This document shows, one piece after another, positions 6,436-14,157 of a DNA stretch of 14,332 bases (positions within the stretch are counted from its first letter, which is position 1; the number at the start of each line of letters is the position of its first letter). Below the pieces are notes generated by a model. It was given only the letters and a program-made list of their open reading frames with translations, made no database searches and was not told the origin of the DNA. The DNA is taken from the NCBI GenBank assembly GCA_027335515.1, contig DAHWHT010000137.1, positions 1 to 14,332 of the forward strand, written 5' to 3'. The translations under genes were made by a program, and so were the position numbers. This DNA is from Clostridia bacterium. GTDB taxonomy: Bacteria > Bacillota_E > RBS10-35 > JAJYVN01.

Positions 6436-7602
6436 TTGGCCGAGACGACGGTGCTGAATATGGGACCCCAGCATCCCGCCACGCACGGGGTTTTGCGCTT
6501 GGTGCTCGAGCTCGACGGCGAGACGGTCGTGCATTGTGTGCCGGAGATCGGGTACCTGCACACCGGCATTGAGAAGAACGCGGAGCATCACACCTGGCAA
6601 CAGGCGGTGACGGATACCGACCGTATGGACTACCTGTCGCCGCTGATCAACAATCTGGGGTATTGCCTGGCGGTGGAACGGCTGCTTGGCGTCGAGGTGC
6701 CACCGCGCGGCCAGTATATCCGGGTGTTGATGTGCGAGCTGTCGCGCATCGCCTCGCACCTGGTCTGGCTGGGAACCTATGCGTTGGACCTTGGTGCGAT
6801 GAGCGTGTATTTCTACGCATTTCAGGCGCGGGAGGCCATCCTCGACATGTACGAGGCGGTGGCCGGCGTGCGCATGAACCTGTCCTACATCCGCGTGGGC
6901 GGCCTGATGTACGATCTGCCGCCGCAACTGCCGGACATGGCGGAGCGGTTTCTCGCCGAATTCCCGCGCTGGATGCATGACTTCCGGGCTCTGCTGGACG
7001 AGAATCCGATTTTCGTCGGCCGCACGCGCGGCATCGGTCTGCTGCCGGCGCAGCAGTGCCGCTCCTTTGGTGTCACCGGGCCGGCCCTGCGCGCCGCCGG
7101 AGTGGCGTACGACCTGCGTCGGGCCGAACCGTACACCGGGTACGAGCACTTCGAGTTTGATATCCCGACCCGCCCGGAGGGCGACTCGTACGCGCGCTAC
7201 CTGGTGCGTATGGACGAGATGGAACAGAGCGCCCGCATTGTGCGCCAGGCCCTGGACGGAATGCCCGCCGGGGCGTGGCGGTCGGAGGACCGCAAGGTCA
7301 CCCTGCCGCCGCGCGAGGAACTCAAGACGTCGATGGAATCGCTGAGCCACCACTTCAAACTGGCGGGCCAGGGTTTCAAGGTGCCGGCCGGGGCGGTCTA
7401 TCAGGCCGTGGAGAGTCCGCGCGGCGAACTGGGCTTCTACGTGGTGGCCGACGGCGGGCCGCGCCCGTACCGCATGCGGGTGCGGGCGCCCTCCTTCTAT
7501 AACACCCAGGCGCTCAAGTACGTCCTCGACGGGGCGCTGGTGGCGGATGCCGTCGCCGCCGTCGGCAGCCTTGACATGATCATGGGCGAGGTGGACCGCT
7601 GA
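6436..7602 (+). CDS. nuoD: NADH-quinone oxidoreductase subunit D
   Basis: A 388-residue, 49-kDa-type subunit related to the large subunit of [NiFe] hydrogenases. With NuoB it forms the quinone-binding pocket. Near the N-terminus is NMGPQHPATHGVLRL; His17 and Tyr66 (in RMDYLS) have the same 49-residue spacing as His38 and Tyr87 of the Thermus subunit, which contact the quinone headgroup. The C-terminus ends DMIMGEVDR, as usual. TTG 6436 gives the usual short lead before the GPQHP motif; GTG 6418 would add six residues. The 41-nt gap after nuoC is one of only two real gaps in the operon. Its TGA overlaps the nuoE ATG by one base. Confidence 0.97.
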   Translation: MAETTVLNMGPQHPATHGVLRLVLELDGETVVHCVPEIGYLHTGIEKNAEHHTWQQAVTDTDRMDYLSPLINNLGYCLAVERLLGVEVPPRGQYIRVLMCELSRIASHLVWLGTYALDLGAMSVYFYAFQAREAILDMYEAVAGVRMNLSYIRVGGLMYDLPPQLPDMAERFLAEFPRWMHDFRALLDENPIFVGRTRGIGLLPAQQCRSFGVTGPALRAAGVAYDLRRAEPYTGYEHFEFDIPTRPEGDSYARYLVRMDEMEQSARIVRQALDGMPAGAWRSEDRKVTLPPREELKTSMESLSHHFKLAGQGFKVPAGAVYQAVESPRGELGFYVVADGGPRPYRMRVRAPSFYNTQALKYVLDGALVADAVAAVGSLDMIMGEVDR

Positions 7603-8072
7603 TGCCGCTGGACCTTGAAGCCGCCCGCGCCGCCATCGCGCGCTACCCTTCTCCGCGCTCGGCCATGCTGACGCTGCTGTGGCAGGCGCAGGAGGCCGAC
7701 GGCTGGGTGACGCCGCAGACGGTGACGACGGTGGCCGAACTCCTTGGGTTGACGGCCAGCGAGGTGGAGTCGGTGCTTTCCTTTTACAGCATGTACCGCC
7801 GCACCCCACCCGCCCAGCGCCGACTGCAGGTGTGCCGCAGTCTGGCCTGCGCCATGAAGGGGGCGGAGGAGATCCTCTCCCACCTGCGCGCCGAGACCGG
7901 GGTGGGTCCGGGGGAGACCGCGTCGGACGGCTCCTTCAGCGTGGAGGTCGTGGAGTGCCTCGCGGCCTGCGACCATGCCCCTGCCTGCCTCTGGAACGAG
8001 CGGATGGAAGGTCCGCTGGACAAGCAGGACGCCTTGAGGCGGCTGCGCGGCGAGGGGGGGGATCGGGCGTGA
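7602..8072 (+). CDS. nuoE: NADH-quinone oxidoreductase subunit E
   Basis: A 156-residue thioredoxin-like ferredoxin subunit of the NADH-oxidising module, carrying the [2Fe-2S] cluster N1a. Ligands are Cys78 and Cys83 (VCRSLAC) and Cys119 and Cys123 (ECLAAC). The helical N-terminal part contains the typical GWVTPQTV and VLSFYSMY segments. An extra Cys129 follows the last ligand. Its TGA overlaps the GTG of nuoF (GTGA), so the two subunits of the NADH module are translationally coupled. Confidence 0.97.
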   Translation: MPLDLEAARAAIARYPSPRSAMLTLLWQAQEADGWVTPQTVTTVAELLGLTASEVESVLSFYSMYRRTPPAQRRLQVCRSLACAMKGAEEILSHLRAETGVGPGETASDGSFSVEVVECLAACDHAPACLWNERMEGPLDKQDALRRLRGEGGDRA

Positions 8073-9352
8073 TCCGCAGGCTGCTCACCGAGGGGATCGA
8101 CACGCACGATCTGACCCGTCTGGACGTCTACCGCAGCCGTGGCGGGTATACGGCCCTGGCCAAGGCCCTTGCCACGCAGTCGCCGGAGGACGTGTTCAAC
8201 GAGGTCAAGACGAGCAACCTGCGGGGCCGGGGCGGCGCCGGTGTCGCCGCGGCCTTCAAGTGGAGCACGCTCCCCAACGACGGCCGGCCCCGCTACATGA
8301 TCGTCAACGGCGACGAGAGCGAGCCGGGTTCCTTCTCCGGCCGCATGCTGCTTGAGCGCAATCCGCACCGCATCCTGGAGGGCGCCCTGCTCGCCGCGTA
8401 CGCCTGCGGCATGGCCAAGACCTTCATTTATCTGCGCGGTGAGTTCTACGAGGGTTACGCCGTCCTGAAGCGGGCGGTGGACATGGCGCGCGAGGCCGGT
8501 CTGGTCGGCGAGCGCATCCTGGGCAGCGGGTTCTCGCACGAGGTGGTCGTGCACCGCGGTGCCGGCGCCTACATCTGCGGCGAGGAAACCGCGATCATGG
8601 AATCGTTGGAAGGCAAGCGCGGCCACCCGCGGACCAAGCCGCCGTTCCCCACCGCCGCCGGGCTGTATCGGATGCCGACGGTGATCAACAACGTCGAGAC
8701 GATCGCCAATCTGCCTGGGATCGTCGAGCACGGCGGCGCGTGGTTCGCCGCGATCGGGCCCGAAAAGAGCCCCGGCACCAAGATCTGTTCGGTCAGCGGC
8801 CGGGTGCGGCGGCCCGGCAACTACGAGATTGAGATGGGCACGCCGTTGCGGGAACTCATCGAGGAGCACGCCGGCGGGCTCGAACCGGGCCACACGCTGC
8901 AGTTCGTGCTGCCGGCCGGGGCGAGTTCGGCCCTCATCCAGCCCAAGGACCTGGACGTCTCCCTGGACTTCGACTCCATGATGGCGATCCGCTCCATGCT
9001 GGGTTCGGCCGGCATGCTGGTCTGCGACGAGCGCGACTGCCCGGTGCATGTGGCCTACCTGGGCGCGCGCTTCTACCACCACGAGTCGTGCGGCAAGTGC
9101 ACCCCCTGTCGGGAGGGAACCGGCTGGACGGAGAAGGTCCTGCACCGTATGGAAAACGGTCAGGGGCGGCCGGGGGACACCGAGCGGCTTGAGCAGCTGT
9201 GCGCCGGGATCGGTGGTCGCAAGTGCCTGTGCCTGTTGGGCGACTTTTCGGTCACCTATCTGCAGTCCGCCCTGCGGGCCCTCCGCGACGCGTTCGTGGC
9301 ACACGAGCATGGGCCGTGCCCCGTGGCCGCGCAGGAGGTGGCGATCCGATGA
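8069..9352 (+). CDS. nuoF: NADH-quinone oxidoreductase subunit F
   Basis: A 427-residue subunit that binds NADH and FMN and accepts the hydride. The nucleotide/flavin glycine-rich loop GRGGAGVAAAFKW (residues 53-65) is present, followed by NGDESEPGSF and GAGAYICGEETA. Cluster N3 ligands are Cys341, Cys344 and Cys347 (ESCGKCTPCREG) with Cys388 (CLLGD) as the probable fourth. The glycine loop is usually GRGGAGFPTGLKW; here the middle reads VAAAF. GTG 8069 is supported by a long G-rich ribosome site at 8052-8060 with 8-nt spacing and a 4-nt overlap with nuoE. Confidence 0.97.
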   Translation: MIRRLLTEGIDTHDLTRLDVYRSRGGYTALAKALATQSPEDVFNEVKTSNLRGRGGAGVAAAFKWSTLPNDGRPRYMIVNGDESEPGSFSGRMLLERNPHRILEGALLAAYACGMAKTFIYLRGEFYEGYAVLKRAVDMAREAGLVGERILGSGFSHEVVVHRGAGAYICGEETAIMESLEGKRGHPRTKPPFPTAAGLYRMPTVINNVETIANLPGIVEHGGAWFAAIGPEKSPGTKICSVSGRVRRPGNYEIEMGTPLRELIEEHAGGLEPGHTLQFVLPAGASSALIQPKDLDVSLDFDSMMAIRSMLGSAGMLVCDERDCPVHVAYLGARFYHHESCGKCTPCREGTGWTEKVLHRMENGQGRPGDTERLEQLCAGIGGRKCLCLLGDFSVTYLQSALRALRDAFVAHEHGPCPVAAQEVAIR

Positions 9353-11679
9353 GCAGCACGCCCGCCGCCGGGCCGCAGGCCCCGGCCGCGCCGCCCAATA
9401 CGGTCCAGTGCACCATCGATGGCAAGCCCTACACCTTTCCCCGCGGCACGCTGATTGTGGACGCCGTGCGGCAGGTCGGCCATCCCATCCCCTATTACTG
9501 CTACCACCCGCGGTTGGAACCGGTGGGTGCCTGCCGGGTCTGCATGGTGCAGGTGGAAGGCGCCCCGGTCGCGACGCGCGGTCCGATTGTGACCACCGGC
9601 TGCACCACGCCGGTGTTCGAGGGCCTGAAGATCGAGACGATGAGCGATCCGGCCAAGCTGGCGCGTAAGCAGGTGCTGGAGTTCCTGCTGATCAACCATC
9701 CGCTGGACTGCCCCATCTGCGACAAGGGCGGCGAGTGCGACCTGCAGGACTTCACCCTCGCCTACGGGCCGGGCAAGAGCCAGTTCGCGGAGCAGAAGAT
9801 CCTGCGGCATAAGGCGCAGGACCTCGGTCCCTTCCTGGTCCTCGACCAGGAGCGCTGCATCCTCTGCCAGCGCTGCGTGCGCTATGAGCAGGAGATCCTG
9901 CACGAGCAGAACATCGTGCTCAAGCAACGCGGCGACCGCACCGTGATCGATACCGGGGGCGGCGAACCATACGCGGGTTACTTTTCCGGCAACAATACCG
10001 AACTGTGTCCGGTGGGGGCCCTGACGAGCCACACCTATCGCTTCAAGGCGCGGCCCTGGGACGTGCGGCCGGTGTCGTCCGTCTGCCAGGGCTGCAGCCT
10101 GGGTTGCAACGTCACGGTGAACCTGCGCGACACGAAGATCGTGCGGCTGCTGTGGCGGGAGAACGCCGGGATCGACGCGGGTTGGCTGTGCGATCGCGGC
10201 CGCTATGGCTTTGGCCATACGGTGGCCGCCGAACGGCTCACCACGCCCCTGGTGCGGCGCGAGGGCCGGCTGGAGGCGGCCACCTGGGACGAGGCACTGC
10301 GCGCGGCGGCCGCGGGGTTGGCGGCCGGGCCGGCGGCGGTCCTGGGCGGCGGCCGGTTGAACGATGAGGAGGGACTGGCCCTCTCGCAGCTGGCCCGGGT
10401 GGCGCTGCACACCAACGACGTGGATTGGCGCGTCGGGTACCAGGGCTTTGCCGCGCCGGAGGCCATCGGGCTTTCGTCCGCCGACATCGCGGCGCTCGAC
10501 CAGGCGGACCTCGTGCTGCTTTTGGACACCTGCCCCCTGGAGGAGGCCCCGGTGCTGGATATCCGCCTGCGGCGCACGGCGCGGCGGGCCACCGTGATTG
10601 ACCTCGGACCGGTGCGCAACCTGCGCGACGGACCCAGCCGCCGCGTGGCCTGCGCGCCCGACGAACTGGCGCAGGCTGTTGCCGGGCTGGCGGCGGAGTT
10701 TGCCGCCGCGAAGTCACCCCTGGTGATCTGGAACGGGCGCGGCGGAGCGGCGCTGGCCGAGGCGGTGGCCGCGCTCGGGGCGCCGCTGCTCGTCCCCGGC
10801 GAGTTCGCCAACGCCCGCGGGGCCGAGGCCGCCGGGCTGGCGCCGGACCTGTTGCCGGGGTACCACGCCGTCGGCACGGGCGCCGAGGTGGCGGCCGTCT
10901 GGGGAGCCGAGCTGCCGCAGGCACCGGGTCGCGACGCGGCCGGCATCCTCGCGGCGGCGGCGGCCGGTGAACTGCACGCGCTGTATGTGGTGGGCGCCAA
11001 TCCCCTGCGCAGCTTCCCGGACGGCGGTCTGGCCGATCGGGCCCTGGAGGCCGTGCCCTTCTTGGTGGTGCAGGATCTGTTCCTGACGGAGGCCGCGCAA
11101 CGGGCGGACGTGGTGTTGCCGGCCCTGGGTGCGCTGGAGAAGGCCGGCCAGGGCACGAACCTCGCCGGCGCGCGTCAGCCGGTGGCGCGCGCGGTTGCCG
11201 GACCGGTCGGCGCCTTGGCGGACGGCACGATCCTGCGGCGCCTGGCGGCCGCCCTGGGCGCGACCCTGGTGGACCAGGTGCCACCGCCCGCGGCAACGCC
11301 GGCGCGGGTGCGGTTGCCGGCGTGCGACACCGGCGGCCGGCGGCCGGAAGGGGGCGCCGGCGAGGACTTCGGTGTGCTGCTGCGGCCGCGGCTGTTCGCG
11401 GGTGGCGGCACGGCGGCCTTTGATCCGAACCTGCAACCGGTGCACGTTGCGGGCGAGGTCCGGCTGCATCCCGACGCCGCAGCCGGGCTCGGGGTGCAGG
11501 ACGGCGCGGCCCTGCATCTGCATGGTGCGGGTGCCACGCTGCGGGGCACCGCTCGACTGGACGTGGACCTGCCCACGGGGTGGGTGGCCCTGGCCGCGCA
11601 CGACCTTGGCGGCAACCGACTGGGCGCGCGGGTGCGCCTGACCGCGGTACCCGATACGGCGGGGGTGGCGGCGCGTTGA
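9349..11679 (+). CDS. nuoG: NADH-quinone oxidoreductase subunit G
   Basis: A 776-residue electron-wire subunit. The N-terminal ferredoxin part holds N1b (Cys51, Cys62, Cys65, Cys85), N5 (His117, Cys121, Cys124, Cys130) and N4 (Cys170, Cys173, Cys176, Cys220). Next come Cys246, Cys249, Cys253 and Cys281, the ligand set of the additional cluster N7 that only some bacterial enzymes (such as E. coli and Thermus) keep. The rest is a molybdopterin-oxidoreductase-like domain that has no catalytic role in complex I; it is Ala/Gly-rich and rather divergent. ATG 9349 overlaps the nuoF stop (ATGA) and has AGGAGGTG 8 nt upstream, the best ribosome site in the operon. The first 15 or so residues form an Ala/Pro-rich lead before the ferredoxin fold. 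Confidence 0.97.
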   Translation: MSSTPAAGPQAPAAPPNTVQCTIDGKPYTFPRGTLIVDAVRQVGHPIPYYCYHPRLEPVGACRVCMVQVEGAPVATRGPIVTTGCTTPVFEGLKIETMSDPAKLARKQVLEFLLINHPLDCPICDKGGECDLQDFTLAYGPGKSQFAEQKILRHKAQDLGPFLVLDQERCILCQRCVRYEQEILHEQNIVLKQRGDRTVIDTGGGEPYAGYFSGNNTELCPVGALTSHTYRFKARPWDVRPVSSVCQGCSLGCNVTVNLRDTKIVRLLWRENAGIDAGWLCDRGRYGFGHTVAAERLTTPLVRREGRLEAATWDEALRAAAAGLAAGPAAVLGGGRLNDEEGLALSQLARVALHTNDVDWRVGYQGFAAPEAIGLSSADIAALDQADLVLLLDTCPLEEAPVLDIRLRRTARRATVIDLGPVRNLRDGPSRRVACAPDELAQAVAGLAAEFAAAKSPLVIWNGRGGAALAEAVAALGAPLLVPGEFANARGAEAAGLAPDLLPGYHAVGTGAEVAAVWGAELPQAPGRDAAGILAAAAAGELHALYVVGANPLRSFPDGGLADRALEAVPFLVVQDLFLTEAAQRADVVLPALGALEKAGQGTNLAGARQPVARAVAGPVGALADGTILRRLAAALGATLVDQVPPPAATPARVRLPACDTGGRRPEGGAGEDFGVLLRPRLFAGGGTAAFDPNLQPVHVAGEVRLHPDAAAGLGVQDGAALHLHGAGATLRGTARLDVDLPTGWVALAAHDLGGNRLGARVRLTAVPDTAGVAAR
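11661..11668 (+). promoter_or_regulatory. Ribosome binding site favouring TTG start of nuoH
   Basis: GGGGGTGG is 7 nt from TTG 11676 but 16 nt from ATG 11685, so spacing favours the TTG that overlaps the nuoG stop. Confidence 0.45.
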
Positions 11680-12677
11680 ACGGCATGTCGCTCGGGTACG
11701 TGTTGGTCCGGTCGATCATCCTGGTCGTCTTGTTGATGAGCGCCTTCGCCTATTTCATGGTGATGGAGCGCAAGGTCATCGGGTACTTCCAACTGCGGTG
11801 GGGGCCGGTGCGCGTCGGGCCCTGGGGCCTGCTGCAACCGCTGGCCGATGCCCTGAAGATGCTGGCCAAAGAGGACGCCCTTCCCCTGGCGGCGGACGGG
11901 CTGGTCTTCCATGTGGCGCCCGCTCTGACGCTGTTTATCGCCCTGGCGGCATTCGCGGTCATCCCGCTTGGCCCCGCGCTGCACCTGGGCGGCTTCATCC
12001 TGCCGCTATCCATCGCCAACCCCAACACCGGTCTGCTGTTTGTGCTCGCCGTCGCCTCGCTTGGCGTGTATGGGATCAGCCTGGGGGGCTGGGCGAGCCA
12101 GAGCAAGTATGCGCTCTTGGGCAGCCTGCGCGCCTCCGCACAGATGGTCAGCTACGAGCTGGCCCTGGGGATGGCGGTCATCTCGGCGGTGGTCCTCAGT
12201 GGATCCCTCAGCCTGCCCCGGATGGTGGCCCAGCAGTCGTTGCACACCTGGGCCTTCATCCCCGACATCCTCGGTTTTATCATCTTTTTCATCTGCTCGG
12301 TGGCGGAGACCAACCGGGCGCCCTTCGATCTGGCGGAGGCCGAGGGTGAACTGGTGGCGGGCTTCCACACCGAGTATTCGGGCTTCCGCTTCGCCAACTT
12401 CGTGATGGCGGAGTACATCAACATGTTCACGCTCAGCGCCCTGGGGGTATTGCTCTTTTTGGGCGGCTGGAACGGCCCGTTCGGTCTGGGGCCGTCGGTC
12501 TGGTGGTTGCTGGCCAAGATGGCGGTGTACCTCTTCCTGTTCATCTGGATCCGGGTGACCTTCCCGCGCATTCGCTACGACCGGCTGATGCAGTTCGGGT
12601 GGAAGGTGCTCGTTCCGCTGGGCTTTTTGAACCTGATCTGGATTTCGGTGTTTGTGGTCGGCGGGGGGTGGCGGTGA
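11676..12677 (+). CDS. nuoH: NADH-quinone oxidoreductase subunit H
   Basis: A 333-residue membrane subunit (about eight helices) that forms most of the quinone chamber entrance and links it to the proton-pumping arm. Signature regions are MERKVIGYFQLR, GLLQPLADALKMLAKED and AETNRAPFDLAEAEGEL followed by HTEYSG. Two positions differ from the common pattern: Val45 in GPVRVGP where Asn is frequent, and Ala220 in FDLAEAE where Pro is frequent. TTG 11676 overlaps the nuoG stop as TTGA; ATG 11685 is three codons further in and equally possible by sequence. The TGA overlaps the nuoI ATG by one base. Confidence 0.97.
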   Translation: MNGMSLGYVLVRSIILVVLLMSAFAYFMVMERKVIGYFQLRWGPVRVGPWGLLQPLADALKMLAKEDALPLAADGLVFHVAPALTLFIALAAFAVIPLGPALHLGGFILPLSIANPNTGLLFVLAVASLGVYGISLGGWASQSKYALLGSLRASAQMVSYELALGMAVISAVVLSGSLSLPRMVAQQSLHTWAFIPDILGFIIFFICSVAETNRAPFDLAEAEGELVAGFHTEYSGFRFANFVMAEYINMFTLSALGVLLFLGGWNGPFGLGPSVWWLLAKMAVYLFLFIWIRVTFPRIRYDRLMQFGWKVLVPLGFLNLIWISVFVVGGGWR

Positions 12678-13183
12678 TGGGCGCCCTTTCACAGGTGCGG
12701 TCGCTGGGGCGCGGGCTCGCGACGACGTTTGGCTATCTCTTTCGGCCGCGGGTGACGGTGGACTACCCCGAGCGGGAGCGCCCGGTACCGGAGCGCTTTC
12801 GGGGGCTGCACATCCTGGACCGGCACGACGCCGGATTGGAAAAGTGTGTTGGCTGCGAACTGTGCCAGGCGGCCTGCCCGGCGCACTGCATCACGGTTGA
12901 AGCGGCGGAGAACCCGCCGGATGCGCCCGTGTCTCCGGGCGAGCGCTACGCGTGGCGCTACGAGATCGACCTGTTGCGCTGCATCTTCTGCGGCATGTGC
13001 GAGGAGGCGTGTCCGACGGGCGCGATCCAGCTCACGCCGCGGCACGACTTTGTGGCGTTTCGCCGTGAGGATTTCCTGGTCGACAAGCGCTGGCTCACGG
13101 TTCCGGATCCGGCGGCGGTGGCGCCGGCGGCGGCGGATCCGGCCGGGCCGGCGGCTGCCGCGGGGGGGAAGATGGCCGGATGA
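12677..13183 (+). CDS. nuoI: NADH-quinone oxidoreductase subunit I
   Basis: A 168-residue 8Fe ferredoxin subunit passing electrons from NuoG towards N2. Two CxxCxxCxxxCP motifs are present: Cys57, Cys60, Cys63, Cys67 and Cys102, Cys105, Cys108, Cys112, binding N6a and N6b. The N-terminal segment LATTFGYLFRPRVTVDYP is the usual membrane-surface helix and strand. The C-terminus carries about 25 residues of Ala/Pro/Gly-rich tail after the core. ATG 12677 has GGGGGG at 12663-12668 with 8-nt spacing; GTG at 12674 or 12668 are less likely alternatives. Its stop overlaps the nuoJ ATG (ATGA). Confidence 0.97.
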   Translation: MGALSQVRSLGRGLATTFGYLFRPRVTVDYPERERPVPERFRGLHILDRHDAGLEKCVGCELCQAACPAHCITVEAAENPPDAPVSPGERYAWRYEIDLLRCIFCGMCEEACPTGAIQLTPRHDFVAFRREDFLVDKRWLTVPDPAAVAPAAADPAGPAAAAGGKMAG

Positions 13184-13776
13184 TCAGCTTCGCGCTTATC
13201 GGCGCCGCCGCGGTTGCCGCCGCGCTCGGGGTGGTCACGGCGCGCCACCCGGTCCACAGCGTGCTCTGGCTGATTGTGCACCTGTGCAGCCTCGCCGTGC
13301 TGTATATGACGCTGCACGCGCCCTTCCTGGGGCTGGTGCAGGTGCTGCTCTATGCCGGGGCGGTGATGGTCCTCTTTTTGTTTGTGCTCGGCCTGCTCAG
13401 CGCACGAACCCGCCCCGACCCGACGGAGCCGGAGCCGCTGATCGGCCAACTCGGCTGGACGGTCGGGGCCGGGGTCGTCATCGCCGCCGTGTTGTTGCTG
13501 GCGGCGGGCGCGGGGGCGGCCGGGGCGCACCCGCACGCCCTGCCGGCCGGCTTTGGCGGGGTGAGCGCCTTTGGCAAGGCGCTGTTTGGCCCGTACCTCT
13601 TGCCCTTTGAGGCCACCGCCCTTGCCTTGCTGACGGCGATCGTCGGTGTGGTCGCCCTCAGCGTCGGTCACGACGAGGCCATGCGGCGTCCGCAGTCGGA
13701 GCCGGAGGGCCCGGCCCTGGATGTCAGCCACGCCGCGGTGGAGTTGCGCCGCGGCGTCGGGGAGGGGCGGGACTGA
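13180..13776 (+). CDS. nuoJ: NADH-quinone oxidoreductase subunit J
   Basis: A 198-residue membrane subunit with about five helices, lying between the quinone module and the antiporter-like subunits. The third-helix signature VQVLLYAGAVMVLFLFV is present with the conserved Tyr58; this helix changes conformation in structures of the enzyme. The C-terminal 35 or so residues after the last helix are polar and variable. ATG 13180 overlaps the nuoI stop by 4 nt, and its TGA overlaps the nuoK ATG by 1 nt. Confidence 0.95.
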   Translation: MISFALIGAAAVAAALGVVTARHPVHSVLWLIVHLCSLAVLYMTLHAPFLGLVQVLLYAGAVMVLFLFVLGLLSARTRPDPTEPEPLIGQLGWTVGAGVVIAAVLLLAAGAGAAGAHPHALPAGFGGVSAFGKALFGPYLLPFEATALALLTAIVGVVALSVGHDEAMRRPQSEPEGPALDVSHAAVELRRGVGEGRD

Positions 13777-14078
13777 TGCCACACCTTTCGGCCTACCTGG
13801 GACTGAGCGCGGTGCTCTTTGTGATCGGGGCCGCAGGGGTTTTGCTGCGCCGCGATCCGCTGGTGATGGTGATGGCGATCGAGCTGATGTGGAACGCGGC
13901 CAACCTGGCCCTGGTGGCGGCGGCCCACCATTACGGTGCCCTCGGCGGCCAGGTCTTTGCGTTCGTCGTCATCACGGTGGCGGCGGCCGACGTGGCCGTC
14001 GGTCTGGCGTTGGCGGTGCTGCTTGGGCGCAGCCGCGGCCACCAGGACGCCGACCGCCTGAAGTGGTTGCGGGGTTGA
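13776..14078 (+). CDS. nuoK: NADH-quinone oxidoreductase subunit K, with Asp at the second membrane carboxylate
   Basis: A 100-residue, three-helix membrane subunit related to MrpC, part of the E-channel that carries protons or charge through the membrane arm. Glu36 in VMAIELMWN is conserved. The second conserved carboxylate, Glu72 in E. coli numbering, is Asp72 here (VAAADVAVGLAL; codon GAC at 13989-13991). The length and register match E. coli NuoK without gaps, so the assignment of residue 72 is secure. GGAGGGG at 13761-13767 is 8 nt from the ATG. Confidence 0.96.
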   Translation: MPHLSAYLGLSAVLFVIGAAGVLLRRDPLVMVMAIELMWNAANLALVAAAHHYGALGGQVFAFVVITVAAADVAVGLALAVLLGRSRGHQDADRLKWLRG

Positions 14079-14157
14079 GTGGCGGCGCGGGGCGGCACGC
14101 CGGGGCCGCCGCCGGTGAGGGGCGCAGGGGGAGGGATCCGCGATCGCTGCCGTCGGG
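14079..14157 (+). other. Gap between nuoK and nuoL
   Basis: This stretch is the longest non-coding gap within the otherwise overlapping operon, unless nuoL starts at ATC 14143. GGCGGC at 14091-14096 (or at 14081-14086) can pair with GCCGCC at 14105-14110. A small stem here could tune mRNA stability or nuoL translation, but GC-rich chance pairing is equally likely. Confidence 0.35.
14126..14135 (+). promoter_or_regulatory. Ribosome binding site of nuoL
   Basis: AGGGGGAGGG is a strong site but is 7 nt from an in-frame ATC (14143) and 22 nt from the first standard start, TTG 14158. It therefore argues for a non-standard ATC start or for a poorly spaced TTG. Confidence 0.5.

Noticed and set aside
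6340..7809. 489-codon open frame antisense to nuoD
   Set aside because: Composition mirrors nuoD in reverse; no family features, and nuoD is certain.
7784..9310. 508-codon open frame antisense to nuoE and nuoF
   Set aside because: High-GC shadow; both sense genes have full cofactor ligand sets.
10238..11719. 493-codon open frame antisense to nuoG
   Set aside because: Strongly Arg/Pro-rich, typical of an antisense frame in GC-rich coding DNA.
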